From Xaviernesmea oryzae (lineage in GTDB: Bacteria > Pseudomonadota > Alphaproteobacteria > Rhizobiales > Rhizobiaceae), in the NCBI RefSeq assembly GCF_900109605.1, contig NZ_FOAM01000001.1, forward strand, positions 1 through 64,000: a stretch of 64,000 nt of DNA, read 5' to 3'. Position numbers and translations under genes: made by a program. A model generated the notes under the pieces. The model saw only the letters and a list, made by a program, of their open reading frames with translations, had not been told where the DNA came from and did not search any database. Shown one piece after another: positions 37,609 through 48,565 of the stretch (position 1 is its first letter; the number at the start of each line of letters is the position of its first letter).

Positions 37609-40600
37609 GATGCGCATCCTCGATGACGATCATGGGCCGCGCGACCAGTCGAGCGAGGGCTGGCGCAGCTGGACGACGGAAAAGCAGAAGGAAGCCTCCG
37701 ACCCCACGCGTTCGGCCTGGGTCATGGCCAATGCCGGCTCTGGCAAGACCCATGTGCTGACGCAGCGGGTGATCCGCCTGCTGCTTTCCGGCGCCCGCCC
37801 CTCGGCCATTCTCTGCCTGACCTATACAAAGGCGGCGGCAGCCGAGATGTCGAACCGCGTCTTCGAGCGCTTGGCGCGCTGGGTGACTCTGGACGAGGCA
37901 ACGCTTGCCGCTGAGATCGCCAGCCTGGAGGGCGGCGCACCCAGCCGCCAGCAGCTGGATGAGGCGCGGCGGCTGTTTGCCCGTGCCTTGGAAACGCCAG
38001 GCGGGCTGAAGATCCAGACCATCCACGCCTTTTGCGAGGCGCTGCTGCATCAGTTTCCGCTAGAGGCCAATGTCGCCGGCCACTTCTCCGTTCTCGATGA
38101 CCGGGCCGCGGCGGTGCTGATGGCGGATGCCCGGAGGCTGCTGCTGAACGCCGCAGCCAGCCGCTACGATCCGGCGCTCGCCGATGCCTTCGCCACCGTC
38201 CTGGAACTGGCCGATGACACGGGCCTTGAAAAGCTGCTGTCCGAACTGGTGGCCGCGCGCGCCGAGGTGCAGGCCTTTCTCGCCCGCACCCGCGCCGAAG
38301 GTGGGCCGGGGCTTGCGCTGCGGCGCAGCTTCGCGCTCGGGCCCGAGGAGACGGCCGAGACGATCCTTAACGATCTCTGGCCCTTTCCGACGCTTTCCGG
38401 CGCAAGTTTGGATGCCTATATCGCGCTGGCCCGATCGGCCGGCGGCGCCAAGGCCGGCGCCTTTGCCGATGGCCTGGCCGCTGCCGCCCGGATCGAGGAT
38501 CCGCTGGGCCGGCTGCAGGCGCTGAAGCCCCTGTTTCTCAGCGCCTCCACCGGCAAGCCGCTGGCCGACAGCACCTTCTTTACCGCCAAGATGAGCAAGG
38601 CGGCACCGGAGCTGGAATCCGCCGTTCTCCTGGCCCGCGATCATCTGCTGGCCATTCTCGACCGGCTGAACCGGCTGCATATGGTGGAAGCGAGCGAGGC
38701 GGCGCTGACGCTGGCCGACCGGCTGAACCGCGACTATGACGCCTTGAAGAAGAGCCGCAGCCAGCTCGATTTCGACGATCTGATCCGGCGCGCCGCCAAT
38801 CTTTTGACCCGTGACCGCGTCTCCGCTTGGGTGCATTACAAGCTCGATCGCGGCATCGACCATGTGCTGGTGGATGAGGCGCAGGATACCAGCCCGGTGC
38901 AATGGACGATCATTCGCGCGCTGACCGGCGACTTCTTCTCCGGCGCTTCGGCGCGCACGCTGAACCGCACGCTCTTCGCCGTCGGCGACGAGAAGCAGTC
39001 GATCTATTCCTTCCAGGGCGCCCGGCCGGAACAATTCGCCGGCGAAAGCGAGGCGGCGGCGCGGCGGGTGCAGGGCGGTGGCCGGCCCTTCAGCGCCATC
39101 CGGCTGCAGCTCTCCTTCCGCTCGACCGAGGATGTGCTCTCGGCTGTGGATGCCGTCTTCGCCCAGCCGAGCCATGCCCGGGGACTGAGCGCCCGTGACG
39201 AGCCCGTCATCCACGCCTCCAACCGGTCCGGCCAGGTCGGGCTGGTGGAGGTTTGGGAGCCGATCCTGCCCGCGCCGGAGCCGGAGCTGGACGACTGGAC
39301 CGCGGCCTTCGACGCCACCCCGGAAGACGCGCCTGCCAATGTGCTGGCGCGTCGGATCGCCGCCGTACTGGAGGCCGAAATCGGCAAGGCGACGGTGATG
39401 GAAAAGGGCGTGGCGCGGCCGATGCGGCCGGGCGACGTCATCGTGCTCGTGCGCAAGCGCGACGCCTTTGTCGGCGCGCTGACCCGGGCGCTGAAGGGCC
39501 GGCGCGATATTCCCGTCGCCGGTGCCGACCGGCTGGTACTGACCCGCCACATCGCCATTCAGGATCTGGTGGCGCTCGGCCGCTTCCTCCTGTTTCCCGA
39601 GGATGATCTGTCGCTCGCGGCCGTGCTGAAAAGCCCGCTTCTCAATCTGAGCGAAGACGACCTGCTCGACCTCGCGCCCCGTCGCCCCGTCGGCGTCTGC
39701 CTCTGGGAGGCGCTGCGAGCGCTGGAGGAGGATGCGCCGAAACAGCTGCTGGCCGCGCGGCAGCGGTTGGAGAACTGGCAGGCGATGCTTGGCCGGCTCT
39801 GCGTTCATGATTTCTACGCCCGTGTGCTTGCCCATGATGGCGGCCGCGCCGCGTTCCTCGCCCGGCTCGGCAGCGAGGTCGGCGATGTGCTCGATGAATT
39901 CCTGACCTTCGCCCTGGACCACGAAAAGAACAGCCTGCCCGGCCTTCAGGCCTTCATCGCCAGCCTGGAAGCCGAGGCGCCCACCGTCAAGCGCGAGCAG
40001 GACAAGGAGCGCGACGAGGTCCGCATCATGACCGTCCATGCCGCCAAGGGGCTGGAAGCACCTGTCGTCTTCCTGGTCGATGGCGGCGGGCAGGCCTTTT
40101 CCAGCCAGCATGTGCCGTCCTTCCGGCTGATGCGCGACCCCGCCGCCCGCACCGGCGAGGCGGCCGCGCTGCCGGTCTGGCGCGCGCCAAGAAGCCCGTC
40201 CAATAGCTTGGTTGAGGCGGATATGGCGCGGCTGAAACAGGCGGCGGAAGAGGAATATCGCCGGCTGCTCTATGTCGGCATGACGCGCGCGGCCGACCGG
40301 CTGGTGATCTGCGGCTATCAGGGCAAACGCGCCAATCCGGAGAGCTGGCATGCCATGGTTAGTTCCGGCCTTTCGGCCGATCCGGCAGGCCGTGCCGTAC
40401 CGGCCTCTTTTGCCGCCGGCGGTATGGAATGGCAGGGCCTGCGCTGGCATGCGGCAGCACCGGGCGAGACCCTTGCCGCGCCCCCGGCCGCGAAGGCGGA
40501 ACAACAGGTCTTCAAGCCCCTGCCGGACGCCCTGACGAAACCCCTGCCGCCCTTCCCCCGCCTGCCGCGCCCCTTGAGCCCATCGGGCACCGGCGCGGTA

Positions 40601-41188
40601 ATCGAGGATCAGGACCGCTCGGGCCTGCTTGCCAATTCGATCTTCTCGCGCAAGGCGCCCGTCCCGTCGCTTCTGCGCGGCGCGCTGCTCCATCGCTTCC
40701 TGCAGGTGCTGCCCGGCATGCCGGAGGACGAGCGGGAGGCGGCGGGCCTGCGCTACCTCGCTCGCGCCGTGCCGCATTGGCCGGAGCAGCGCCAAAAGGC
40801 CCTGATCGCGGATGTGCTCGGCCTGACGCGCTTGCCGGAGTTGGCGCTGCTGTTTTCCCCGAAGGGCCGTGCGGAAGTTTCCGTCATGGGCACCCTGGCA
40901 CTTGGCAGCCGCTCCGTCGCCGTCTCCGGCCGGATCGACCGCATTGCGGTGGAGGACGGCGTGGTCACGCTGGCCGACTTCAAGACCAACCGCATGGTGC
41001 CGAGCGAAGCCGCCTATATCGACTCTGTGCACCGCGCTCAACTTGCGCTTTACCGCGCAGTGCTGAGGCCGCTTTATCCGGCACATGCCTTTCGCTGCCT
41101 GCTTGTTTATACGGAAGGTCCCGCCGTCTTCACACTTGACGATGCCGTACTCGAGGAGGCTCTCGACGCGCTTTCCGCAGAGGCGTAA
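37601..41188 (+). CDS. addA: double-strand break repair helicase-nuclease AddA
   Basis: Protein of 1195 aa, UvrD-like superfamily 1 helicase fused to a nuclease. Walker A MANAGSGKTHVL near residue 45, LTYTKAAAAEMSNRV, Walker B VLVDEAQDTSPVQW near 425, GDEKQSIYSFQGA, MTVHAAKGLEAP near 810 and YVGMTRAADRLV near 890 mark the helicase. The nuclease motif VTLADFKTNR is near 1125. ATG 37601 overlaps the addB stop and begins the conserved protein. It is the motor of the AddAB complex. Confidence 0.95.
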   Translation: MDEMRILDDDHGPRDQSSEGWRSWTTEKQKEASDPTRSAWVMANAGSGKTHVLTQRVIRLLLSGARPSAILCLTYTKAAAAEMSNRVFERLARWVTLDEATLAAEIASLEGGAPSRQQLDEARRLFARALETPGGLKIQTIHAFCEALLHQFPLEANVAGHFSVLDDRAAAVLMADARRLLLNAAASRYDPALADAFATVLELADDTGLEKLLSELVAARAEVQAFLARTRAEGGPGLALRRSFALGPEETAETILNDLWPFPTLSGASLDAYIALARSAGGAKAGAFADGLAAAARIEDPLGRLQALKPLFLSASTGKPLADSTFFTAKMSKAAPELESAVLLARDHLLAILDRLNRLHMVEASEAALTLADRLNRDYDALKKSRSQLDFDDLIRRAANLLTRDRVSAWVHYKLDRGIDHVLVDEAQDTSPVQWTIIRALTGDFFSGASARTLNRTLFAVGDEKQSIYSFQGARPEQFAGESEAAARRVQGGGRPFSAIRLQLSFRSTEDVLSAVDAVFAQPSHARGLSARDEPVIHASNRSGQVGLVEVWEPILPAPEPELDDWTAAFDATPEDAPANVLARRIAAVLEAEIGKATVMEKGVARPMRPGDVIVLVRKRDAFVGALTRALKGRRDIPVAGADRLVLTRHIAIQDLVALGRFLLFPEDDLSLAAVLKSPLLNLSEDDLLDLAPRRPVGVCLWEALRALEEDAPKQLLAARQRLENWQAMLGRLCVHDFYARVLAHDGGRAAFLARLGSEVGDVLDEFLTFALDHEKNSLPGLQAFIASLEAEAPTVKREQDKERDEVRIMTVHAAKGLEAPVVFLVDGGGQAFSSQHVPSFRLMRDPAARTGEAAALPVWRAPRSPSNSLVEADMARLKQAAEEEYRRLLYVGMTRAADRLVICGYQGKRANPESWHAMVSSGLSADPAGRAVPASFAAGGMEWQGLRWHAAAPGETLAAPPAAKAEQQVFKPLPDALTKPLPPFPRLPRPLSPSGTGAVIEDQDRSGLLANSIFSRKAPVPSLLRGALLHRFLQVLPGMPEDEREAAGLRYLARAVPHWPEQRQKALIADVLGLTRLPELALLFSPKGRAEVSVMGTLALGSRSVAVSGRIDRIAVEDGVVTLADFKTNRMVPSEAAYIDSVHRAQLALYRAVLRPLYPAHAFRCLLVYTEGPAVFTLDDAVLEEALDALSAEA

Positions 41189-41324
41189 ACAGTTGCTCAA
41201 GCTCCAATTCGCTTGATGCGTGGAGCGGGACGGATCGACAATGCACAAGCGCGCGACCAGCGTCTTGAAAAGCGGAGCCCGCCGCCTCACTTTAATCGAT
41301 GAAGACAAACGCAAGGAGAGCCCG

Positions 41325-41648
41325 ATGGCTACCGTTCACGTCAATACCGCCAACTTCCAAGCCGAAGTGCTCAATTCCGCCGAGCCCGTCGTTGTCGATT
41401 TCTGGGCCGAATGGTGCGGCCCTTGCAAGATGATCGCGCCGTCGCTCGAAGAGATCTCCAAGGAACTTGCCGGCAAGGTCAAGGTCGCCAAGCTCAACAT
41501 CGACGAAAACCCGGAGCTTGCCGCACAGTATGGCGTCCGCTCGATCCCGACGCTGGCCCTGTTCAAGTCGGGCGAAGTCGCCGACATCAAGGTCGGCGCC
41601 GCTCCGAAGAATGCGCTGAGCTCCTGGATCAGCTCGGCAACCGCCTGA
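41325..41648 (+). CDS. trxA: thioredoxin
   Basis: Protein of 107 aa with the active site [11 protein letters not shown] near residues 28-38 and the cis-Pro loop [11 protein letters not shown] frame open further upstream is not part of the protein; AAGGAG lies just before ATG 41325. It is the general dithiol reductant for ribonucleotide reductase, methionine sulfoxide reductase and others. Lies 136 bp after addA and ends at a strong bidirectional terminator. Confidence 0.98.
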   Translation: MATVHVNTANFQAEVLNSAEPVVVDFWAEWCGPCKMIAPSLEEISKELAGKVKVAKLNIDENPELAAQYGVRSIPTLALFKSGEVADIKVGAAPKNALSSWISSATA

Positions 41649-41674
41649 TCGTTTGCCTCAAGCGATTGCATGGA

Positions 41675-41710
41675 AAAAGGCGCTCCACGGTCCACGTGGG
41701 GCGCCTTTTC
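41675..41710. terminator. bidirectional terminator between trxA and folC
   Basis: AAAAGGCGC (41675-41683) pairs with GCGCCTTTT (41701-41709), with CCACG/CGTGG extending the stem inward. A and T runs on each side let it serve both converging genes. Confidence 0.9.
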
Positions 41711-41731
41711 TATTGGAAGGTAAAACCACGC

Positions 41732-43078
41732 CTATCGCGGCGGCGTGCCGTTTTCTCCAAGCACGGAGCCGACCAGATAGAGCGAGCCCCCGATCAGGAT
41801 TCGAGGCGCCTTTGGAGCGGTCTTAAACAGGGCGGCAACCCTGGCCAACGCCTCGGCGACCGAGCCGCAGGCTTCGGCCGGGCAGCCGGCGTCGGCGGCG
41901 TCACCCGCGAGCGCCACCGGATCAAGCCCGGCGTCCGAGGCGGGGATCGGCACGGTGAACACCTTTTCCGCCAGACCGGCGAAGGCCCGGAAATAGCCGA
42001 TCGGCTCCTTGGTGTTGATCATGCCGATAATCAGCACGAGCGGGCGCGGATCGCGCTCCTCGAAGCTGACCATGGTCTCGGCGATTACTTGGCCAGCGCC
42101 GGGATTGTGACCGCCATCGAGCCAGACTTCGGCGCCCTCAGGCGCGAGATCCAGAAGCGGCCCCTTGGGCATGCGTTGGAGACGGCCCGCCCATTCGACC
42201 GTCTGCAGCGCCTTTTCGATCCCCTGTTCGCTCAGCGTAAAGCCCGCAGCCTTGACCGCGCGGATGGCGGCAGCGGCATTGGCGAGCTGGTGACGGCCGG
42301 GCAGACGGGGCAGCGGTAGATCTATCAGCCCGTCTTCGTCCTGATAGATCATCCGGCCGAATTCCTCATGCGCCAGGAAGTCCTGGCTATAGAGAGCGGT
42401 GGGGCAGCCGAGGCGCTCGGCGGTATCGGCCAGCACATCTCGGGCCCCGTCGAACTCCTGATAGCCGATCACCGCAGGGCGACCACGCTTCATGATGCCG
42501 GCTTTTTCAGCGGCGATCAGCTCCACGCGATCCCCCAGATAGGCTTGATGGTCGAGCGAGATCGGCATGATCGCGGTCACCGCCGGATGGCGGATAACAT
42601 TGGTCGCATCGAAGCGGCCGCCAAGCCCCACTTCCATCACCACGGCATCGGCAGGATGCTCGGCAAAGAGCAGGAAGGCCACGGCGGTGAGGATTTCGAA
42701 GACGGTTATGGTCTCACCAGCATTGGCTTCGGCAACGCGGCGGATTGCATCGGCCAGCACCGCGTCTTCGGCGAGCTGCCCGCGCCCGCCCTTGACGCCG
42801 AGACGGTAGCGCTCATGCCAGTTCACCAAATGCGGCGAGGTGTGGACATGGACCGCGAGGCCTTCGGCTTCCAGAAGCGCGCGGGAAAAGGCGGTGAAGG
42901 AGCCCTTGCCATTGGTGCCAGCGACATGAAGCACCGGCGGCAGCCGGTCCTGCGGATTGCCGAGACGAGCAAGCAGCCGGGTGATCCGCTCCAGCGACAG
43001 GTCGAAGCCCTTGGGATGCAGGGTCATCAGCCGGTCGATCTCAGCGGCCGCCTGCGTCAGCGTCCCGGCAGTCGTCAT
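41732..43078 (-). CDS. folC: folylpolyglutamate synthase/dihydrofolate synthase
   Basis: Protein of 448 aa of the Mur ligase family. The P-loop HVAGTNGKGSF lies near residue 50, MEVGLGGRFDATN near 165 binds folate and metal, and WLDGGHNPGAG near 320 belongs to the C-terminal domain. It adds glutamate to dihydropteroate and folates. The ATG at 43078 starts the conserved protein; the open frame extends into accD but is not conserved there. Last gene of the trpF-trpB-trpA-accD-folC run, 49 bp after accD. Confidence 0.95.
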   Translation of the reverse strand: MTTAGTLTQAAAEIDRLMTLHPKGFDLSLERITRLLARLGNPQDRLPPVLHVAGTNGKGSFTAFSRALLEAEGLAVHVHTSPHLVNWHERYRLGVKGGRGQLAEDAVLADAIRRVAEANAGETITVFEILTAVAFLLFAEHPADAVVMEVGLGGRFDATNVIRHPAVTAIMPISLDHQAYLGDRVELIAAEKAGIMKRGRPAVIGYQEFDGARDVLADTAERLGCPTALYSQDFLAHEEFGRMIYQDEDGLIDLPLPRLPGRHQLANAAAAIRAVKAAGFTLSEQGIEKALQTVEWAGRLQRMPKGPLLDLAPEGAEVWLDGGHNPGAGQVIAETMVSFEERDPRPLVLIIGMINTKEPIGYFRAFAGLAEKVFTVPIPASDAGLDPVALAGDAADAGCPAEACGSVAEALARVAALFKTAPKAPRILIGGSLYLVGSVLGENGTPPR

Positions 43079-43127
43079 GGGCGAACGTCCTTTGTCTGTG
43101 AGCCGGAGCGCCGGAAGATCAGGCGGC

Positions 43128-44039
43128 TTATTCCGCCGCGGCTGAGAGGTCCTCATGCAGCTCCAGAGCCTGCTCGGTCTCGGAGACGGCCGGCGTCTTC
43201 ATCAGGATCTTCAAGAGGCGGGCGAGCGTCTCGGCAATCTCGTGGCGTTTGACCACCATATCGACCATGCCGTGCTCATAGAGATATTCGGATGTCTGGA
43301 AGCCCTCCGGCAGCTTCTCGCGGATCGTCTGCTCGATCACGCGCTGGCCCGCAAAGCCGATCTGCGCGCCGGGCTCGGCCAGATGCACATCGCCCAGCAT
43401 GGCGTAGGAAGCGGTCACGCCGCCGGTCGTTGGATTGGTGAGGACGACGATATAGGGCAGCCCGGCCTCTTTCAGCATTTCCACCGCCACGGTGGTGCGC
43501 GGCAGCTGCATCAGCGAGAGAATGCCTTCCTGCATGCGGGCACCGCCGGAGGCCGGGAACATCACCAGCGGGCATTTTTCAGCAATCGCCCGTTCAAACG
43601 CCTTGATGATCGCCTCGCCAGCGGCGATTCCCAACGATCCCGCCATGAAGTTGAATTCATGGACGACGGCGACGAGCTTGACGCCTTTGACCGTGCCGAG
43701 GCCGGCGACGATCGTGTCTTCCAGCTCGGTCTTGGTGCGGCCATCCTTCAGCCGGTCGGAATATTTCTTGGAGTCGCGGAAGCGCAGCGGATCCTGCGCC
43801 ACCTTCGGCTGCGGTAGGCTTTCATAAAGGCCGCCATCGAAGAGATCGCGCAGCCGCGCCTTGGCAGGCATCTTCATATGATAGCCGGAGGCGGGGATGA
43901 CCCACTTGTTTTCCTCAAGATCGCGATGGAACACCATCTCGCCCGTTTCAGGGCACTTGATCCAGAGATTTTCCGGTACCTCGCGCCGGCCGAGCATCGA
44001 ATTGATCTTCGGGCGGACGTAGTTGGTGATCCAGTTCAT
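43128..44039 (-). CDS. accD: acetyl-CoA carboxylase carboxyltransferase beta subunit
   Basis: Protein of 303 aa. The crotonase-like core is clear ([49 protein letters not shown]). In the N-terminal region where E. coli AccD has a four-Cys zinc ribbon, this protein reads [13 protein letters not shown] and then [11 protein letters not shown], keeping only one Cys. The zinc ribbon is therefore lost. I recall the same state in other Rhizobiaceae. It carboxylates acetyl-CoA with AccA for fatty-acid synthesis. Sits between trpA and folC, 81 bp after trpA. Confidence 0.95.
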   Translation of the reverse strand: MNWITNYVRPKINSMLGRREVPENLWIKCPETGEMVFHRDLEENKWVIPASGYHMKMPAKARLRDLFDGGLYESLPQPKVAQDPLRFRDSKKYSDRLKDGRTKTELEDTIVAGLGTVKGVKLVAVVHEFNFMAGSLGIAAGEAIIKAFERAIAEKCPLVMFPASGGARMQEGILSLMQLPRTTVAVEMLKEAGLPYIVVLTNPTTGGVTASYAMLGDVHLAEPGAQIGFAGQRVIEQTIREKLPEGFQTSEYLYEHGMVDMVVKRHEIAETLARLLKILMKTPAVSETEQALELHEDLSAAAE

Positions 44040-44120
44040 GGGGCGCGCACTCCATAAGACGATGCGGCAGGCAAACAGAACCTGCCGCAGGGGCTGCTCT
44101 CAACAGGATAAATCGGACTT

Positions 44121-44956
44121 TTATTCGGCCGCCGCAAGACGCGCTGCTCTGGTGCCGGCCGAAAGCCCGCGCACCAAAGCCGCGACGCCGGGCACGGTGG
44201 CCTCTGTGGCTTGGCCCTCAGCCGTCAGGCTGGAGGCAATCTGGTTGACGATGGCGGTGCCGACCACCACGCCGTCGGCGGCAGCGCCGATCGCTCTTGC
44301 ATGTTCCTCGGTCTTCACGCCGAAGCCGACGCAGACCGGAAGGCTGGTATGGCTCTTGATCCGCCTCACCGCCTCACCGATCCGCGAGGGATCCGGCAGG
44401 GCCGAACCGGTAATGCCATTCATCGACACATAATAAACGAAACCCGAAGTGTTTTCGAGCACCTTCGGCAGGCGGCGGTCGTCCGTGGTCGGCGTCGCCA
44501 GGCGAATGAAGCTGATGCCGGCGGCGAGCGCAGGCAGGCAAAGCTCGTCATCCATCTCCGGCGGCAGGTCGACGACGATCAGCCCATCGAGCCCGACCTC
44601 CACCGCATCCTTCAGGAAACGATCGACACCGTAGATATAGATGGGATTGTAATAGCCCATCAGCACGATCGGCGTGTCTGGATTGTCCTCGCGAAAGCGG
44701 CGGGCGAGCTCCAGCGTCGTGGCAAGCGTCTGGCCGCCCTTCAGCGCGCGCTGGCCAGCCATTTGAATGGCCGGTCCATCGGCCATCGGATCGGAAAAGG
44801 GCATGCCGAGCTCGATGATGTCGGAGCCGGCCAGAGGCAGCGCCTTCATGATGGCGAGCGAGGTTTCGAAATCCGGGTCGCCGCCCATGATATAGGTGAC
44901 CAGCGCCGGCCGGCCTTCTGCCTGGAGAGCGGCGAATGTCTTGTCCATGCGTGCGG

Positions 44957-44960
<4 letters not shown>
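44121..44960 (-). CDS. trpA: tryptophan synthase alpha subunit
   Basis: Protein of 279 aa. [18 protein letters not shown] near residues 50-67 contains the catalytic Glu and Asp, and [12 protein letters not shown] and [10 protein letters not shown] follow. It cleaves indole-3-glycerol phosphate and passes indole to TrpB. The start overlaps the trpB stop by four bases, keeping the two subunits translationally coupled. Confidence 0.97.
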
Positions 44961-46186
<1,226 letters not shown>

Positions 46187-46187
46187 G

Positions 46188-46892
46188 TCATGCTCCCTGA
46201 TTCAAGATCTGCCGCGGATGAGGTGCGACGGCTCGGGCCTTGAGCGCCGACGCGACAGCGTCGAAGAATGCATCGATGCGGCCGGCATCCTTGACACCGG
46301 GCGCAATTTCCAATCCCGAAGAGGCATCGATCGCCCGCACATGGGTGGCGGAAATTGCCCTGCCCACATTGGCGGCATCAAGCCCTCCGGAAAGCATGTA
46401 ATCGACACCGTCGTCAAGCGCGTCAAGAAGTCGCCAGTCGAAGGAAACGCCATTGCCGCCTGGAAGCTCCGAGCCCTTGGGCGGCTTGGCGTCGAACAGC
46501 AGCCGGTCGGCTATGCGTTGATAGGCAAGAGCGGCCTCCAGATCGGCCGCATCGCGGATCGACAGCGCCTTGATCACAGGCAGGCCATAACGCGCCTTGA
46601 CGGCCTGCACATGGGCAGGGCTCTCGCCGCCGTGCAGCTGGATCATGTCAGGGCGAAGCCCTTCCATGATCGCGTCCAGTTGGGCCTCGCTTGCGTCCAC
46701 CGTGACCGCGACGATTTTCGCCCGGCCACGAACGGCGTCGGCAACCGCGCGGGCTTCCATCGGCGTCACGTTGCGCGGGCTTTTGGGAAAGAAGATGAAG
46801 CCGATATGCGTCGCTCCGCGCCCGACCGCATGCTCGGCCGCCTCGCGCGTCTTCAAACCACAAATCTTGATGTCGAACGGATCAGCGCTCAT
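46188..46892 (-). CDS. trpF: phosphoribosylanthranilate isomerase
   Basis: Protein of 234 aa. [14 protein letters not shown] near residue 10 holds the catalytic Cys; HGGESPAHV and the [12 protein letters not shown] loop near the C-terminus bind phosphate. The catalytic Asp is in [14 protein letters not shown] 46892 is preferred because homologues start just before DIKICG; ATG 46910 is possible. First gene of the trpFBA-accD-folC set. trpE, trpD and trpC are not here, as expected in rhizobia, where the pathway is split. Confidence 0.95.
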   Translation of the reverse strand: MSADPFDIKICGLKTREAAEHAVGRGATHIGFIFFPKSPRNVTPMEARAVADAVRGRAKIVAVTVDASEAQLDAIMEGLRPDMIQLHGGESPAHVQAVKARYGLPVIKALSIRDAADLEAALAYQRIADRLLFDAKPPKGSELPGGNGVSFDWRLLDALDDGVDYMLSGGLDAANVGRAISATHVRAIDASSGLEIAPGVKDAGRIDAFFDAVASALKARAVAPHPRQILNQGA

Positions 46893-46988
46893 AATGTCGC
46901 GAGTTCGCATGAAAGCGTGGCTATGTCGAGACAAAAGCACGCAAATGCGGCATTCACGCTGCCTGTCGGGCTGTTTTTAATGCTCCGA

Positions 46989-47741
46989 TCAGCTGAAATC
47001 GAGAGCGTGCAGCATTGAGCCGTTGCGCTTCAGCCAATGGCGGGCTTCGGCCGTGCGCGGGCAGAGCATCTCGCACAGAGCCCAGAATTGCGGCCCATGG
47101 TTCATTTCACGCAGATGCGCGACCTCATGGGCGGCGAGATAATCGATCACATGCGGCGGCGCCATGACAATGCGCCAGGAGAAGCTCAAGGCCCCTTCCG
47201 ACGTGCAGGAGCCCCAGCGGCTGCGGGTATCTTTCAAGGTCACCGACTTGACCTTGCCGCCCATACGCCCCGCATGAATGGCGACGAGCCGTTCGAGATC
47301 CGTGCGCGCCTCCTTCTTCAGGAACTCGGCAAGGCGCCGGCGCAGATGTTCAGGATCGCCGGACAGGCGCAGGACCGGCTCATCATCGGTCACGACGATC
47401 TCCGGCAGGCCGCGCAGCCGGCCCGACAATTCGATGCGATGCACGACGCCGCGAAGCGCAATGGTACCGCCCTCCATCAGCTCACTCTCACCGGAAAAGC
47501 GGGCAAGCTTGGAGGTGAGCCAGCCGCGATGACGCTCGATAAAGGCATCGACCTCGCGCTGCGGTAGCCCCTTGGGGACCGTCAGCTTCAGGGCGCGCCC
47601 GCCCGGTTCGATACGCAGCGTCAACCGTGTCGCCCGCAGCGACGGGTTGATGGTCAATGGCAGGCTGCGGCCATCGACCTCCACGACACGTTCGAGTGCG
47701 GACGCCTTGGTAACAGGCGGTTTCAGAAAGGCTGGAAGCAT
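46989..47741 (-). CDS. YgjP-type zinc metallopeptidase (DUF45)
   Basis: Protein of 250 aa. DTRSRWGSCTSEGALSFSW near residue 170 and the zinc site AAHEVAHLREMNHGPQFW near 205 (HExxH with a further His) mark the YgjP/DUF45 family, related to SprT-like and M48 proteases. No signal peptide, so cytoplasmic. Physiological substrates are unknown. It lies upstream of trpF on the same strand, 96 bp apart, and may be separately expressed. Confidence 0.85.
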   Translation of the reverse strand: MLPAFLKPPVTKASALERVVEVDGRSLPLTINPSLRATRLTLRIEPGGRALKLTVPKGLPQREVDAFIERHRGWLTSKLARFSGESELMEGGTIALRGVVHRIELSGRLRGLPEIVVTDDEPVLRLSGDPEHLRRRLAEFLKKEARTDLERLVAIHAGRMGGKVKSVTLKDTRSRWGSCTSEGALSFSWRIVMAPPHVIDYLAAHEVAHLREMNHGPQFWALCEMLCPRTAEARHWLKRNGSMLHALDFS

Positions 47742-47915
47742 GCGTTACGTCTAGCGGGTTTCGCTCTGGCCGCCCAGTCCCGTTTCCCGATGCCGGCCTT
47801 TCTCCCTTCTGCCAGCAGACAGGTGTCAGTGACAGCGAAAGGCCGGCGCCATGTCGAGGCGCCGGCCCTGTCTGATTTGCCGATGTTTATCCGGTTTCAC
47901 CCACAGGACGGACGA

Positions 47916-48347
47916 TCAGCCGGTATAGCCTTCCACCGTGCCGCCTTGGCCGAACTTGCGTTCGCGCATGAAGCGGTCGAACTCTTCCTGGTCCTTGGCG
48001 CGGCGCAGTTCGCGAACATAGGTCTCGAATTCCTCGCGCATCGCGTTGAGGCGGCGGCGCTCTTCGTCAAGACGCGTCAGTTCGGTTTCGCGCCATTCGT
48101 CGAAGGCGACATTGCCGGTGTCGAAGCCGGCGCGGGCGCGGCCGGAAAAGCCCGGAAAGCCGCGGAAGTTGCTGAAGGTCCGGTCCACCGTCTCATTGGC
48201 ATTACGCTTGAAGGCGCCAAGCCGCTCGCCGAACAGAATATAGGCGAGCATGGCAAGGCCCAGCGGCCAGAAGACGATGAAGCCCAGGACCATCAATGCA
48301 ATGGTCGCAGGCGTCCAGTCCGGACGGATCAATGCAGATTGGTTCAT
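47916..48347 (-). CDS. DUF2852 family membrane protein
   Basis: Protein of 143 aa. One or two hydrophobic segments near the N-terminus (ATIALMVLGFIVFWPLGLAMLAYILFG, residues 14-40) precede a charged, helical, probably coiled region (DEWRETELTRLDEERRRLNAMREEFETYV). The C-terminus FDRFMRERK is typical of DUF2852, found mainly in Rhizobiales. ATG 48347 chosen for the conserved start. Function unknown; a membrane-anchored coiled coil is all that can be seen. Confidence 0.75.
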   Translation of the reverse strand: MNQSALIRPDWTPATIALMVLGFIVFWPLGLAMLAYILFGERLGAFKRNANETVDRTFSNFRGFPGFSGRARAGFDTGNVAFDEWRETELTRLDEERRRLNAMREEFETYVRELRRAKDQEEFDRFMRERKFGQGGTVEGYTG

Positions 48348-48565
48348 GTTCAGGCGTCCTTTGTTGAAGAAGGGCTGCCGATCCGGGCCCTTACGCGCAA
48401 TTCGATGTGGGGGCGCAACCGTTCCTCCACAAGAAAGCAAGGACTAAAATCGAACAAGTGGCTTTGCCGACTTGACAATTTCGCAGAAAGACAGTTCGCG
48501 GCCCTTCTTCTTTCCGGCATGATTGTGGCGGAGCGCCAGCTGAGTGACGCCCCGCCTTCGATTGA

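Noticed and set aside
38060-41314. An open frame of more than 1000 codons on the minus strand opposite addA, and similar long frames opposite hrpB, glcB and the P450/DUF1402 genes
   Set aside because: These are mirror frames created by high GC and strong third-position bias of the real genes. Their translations are Arg/Gly/Ala/His-rich and match no family.
41693-41698. CACGTG core near trxA considered as parS
   Set aside because: It is simply part of the terminator stem (CCACG/CGTGG), with no parS flanks.
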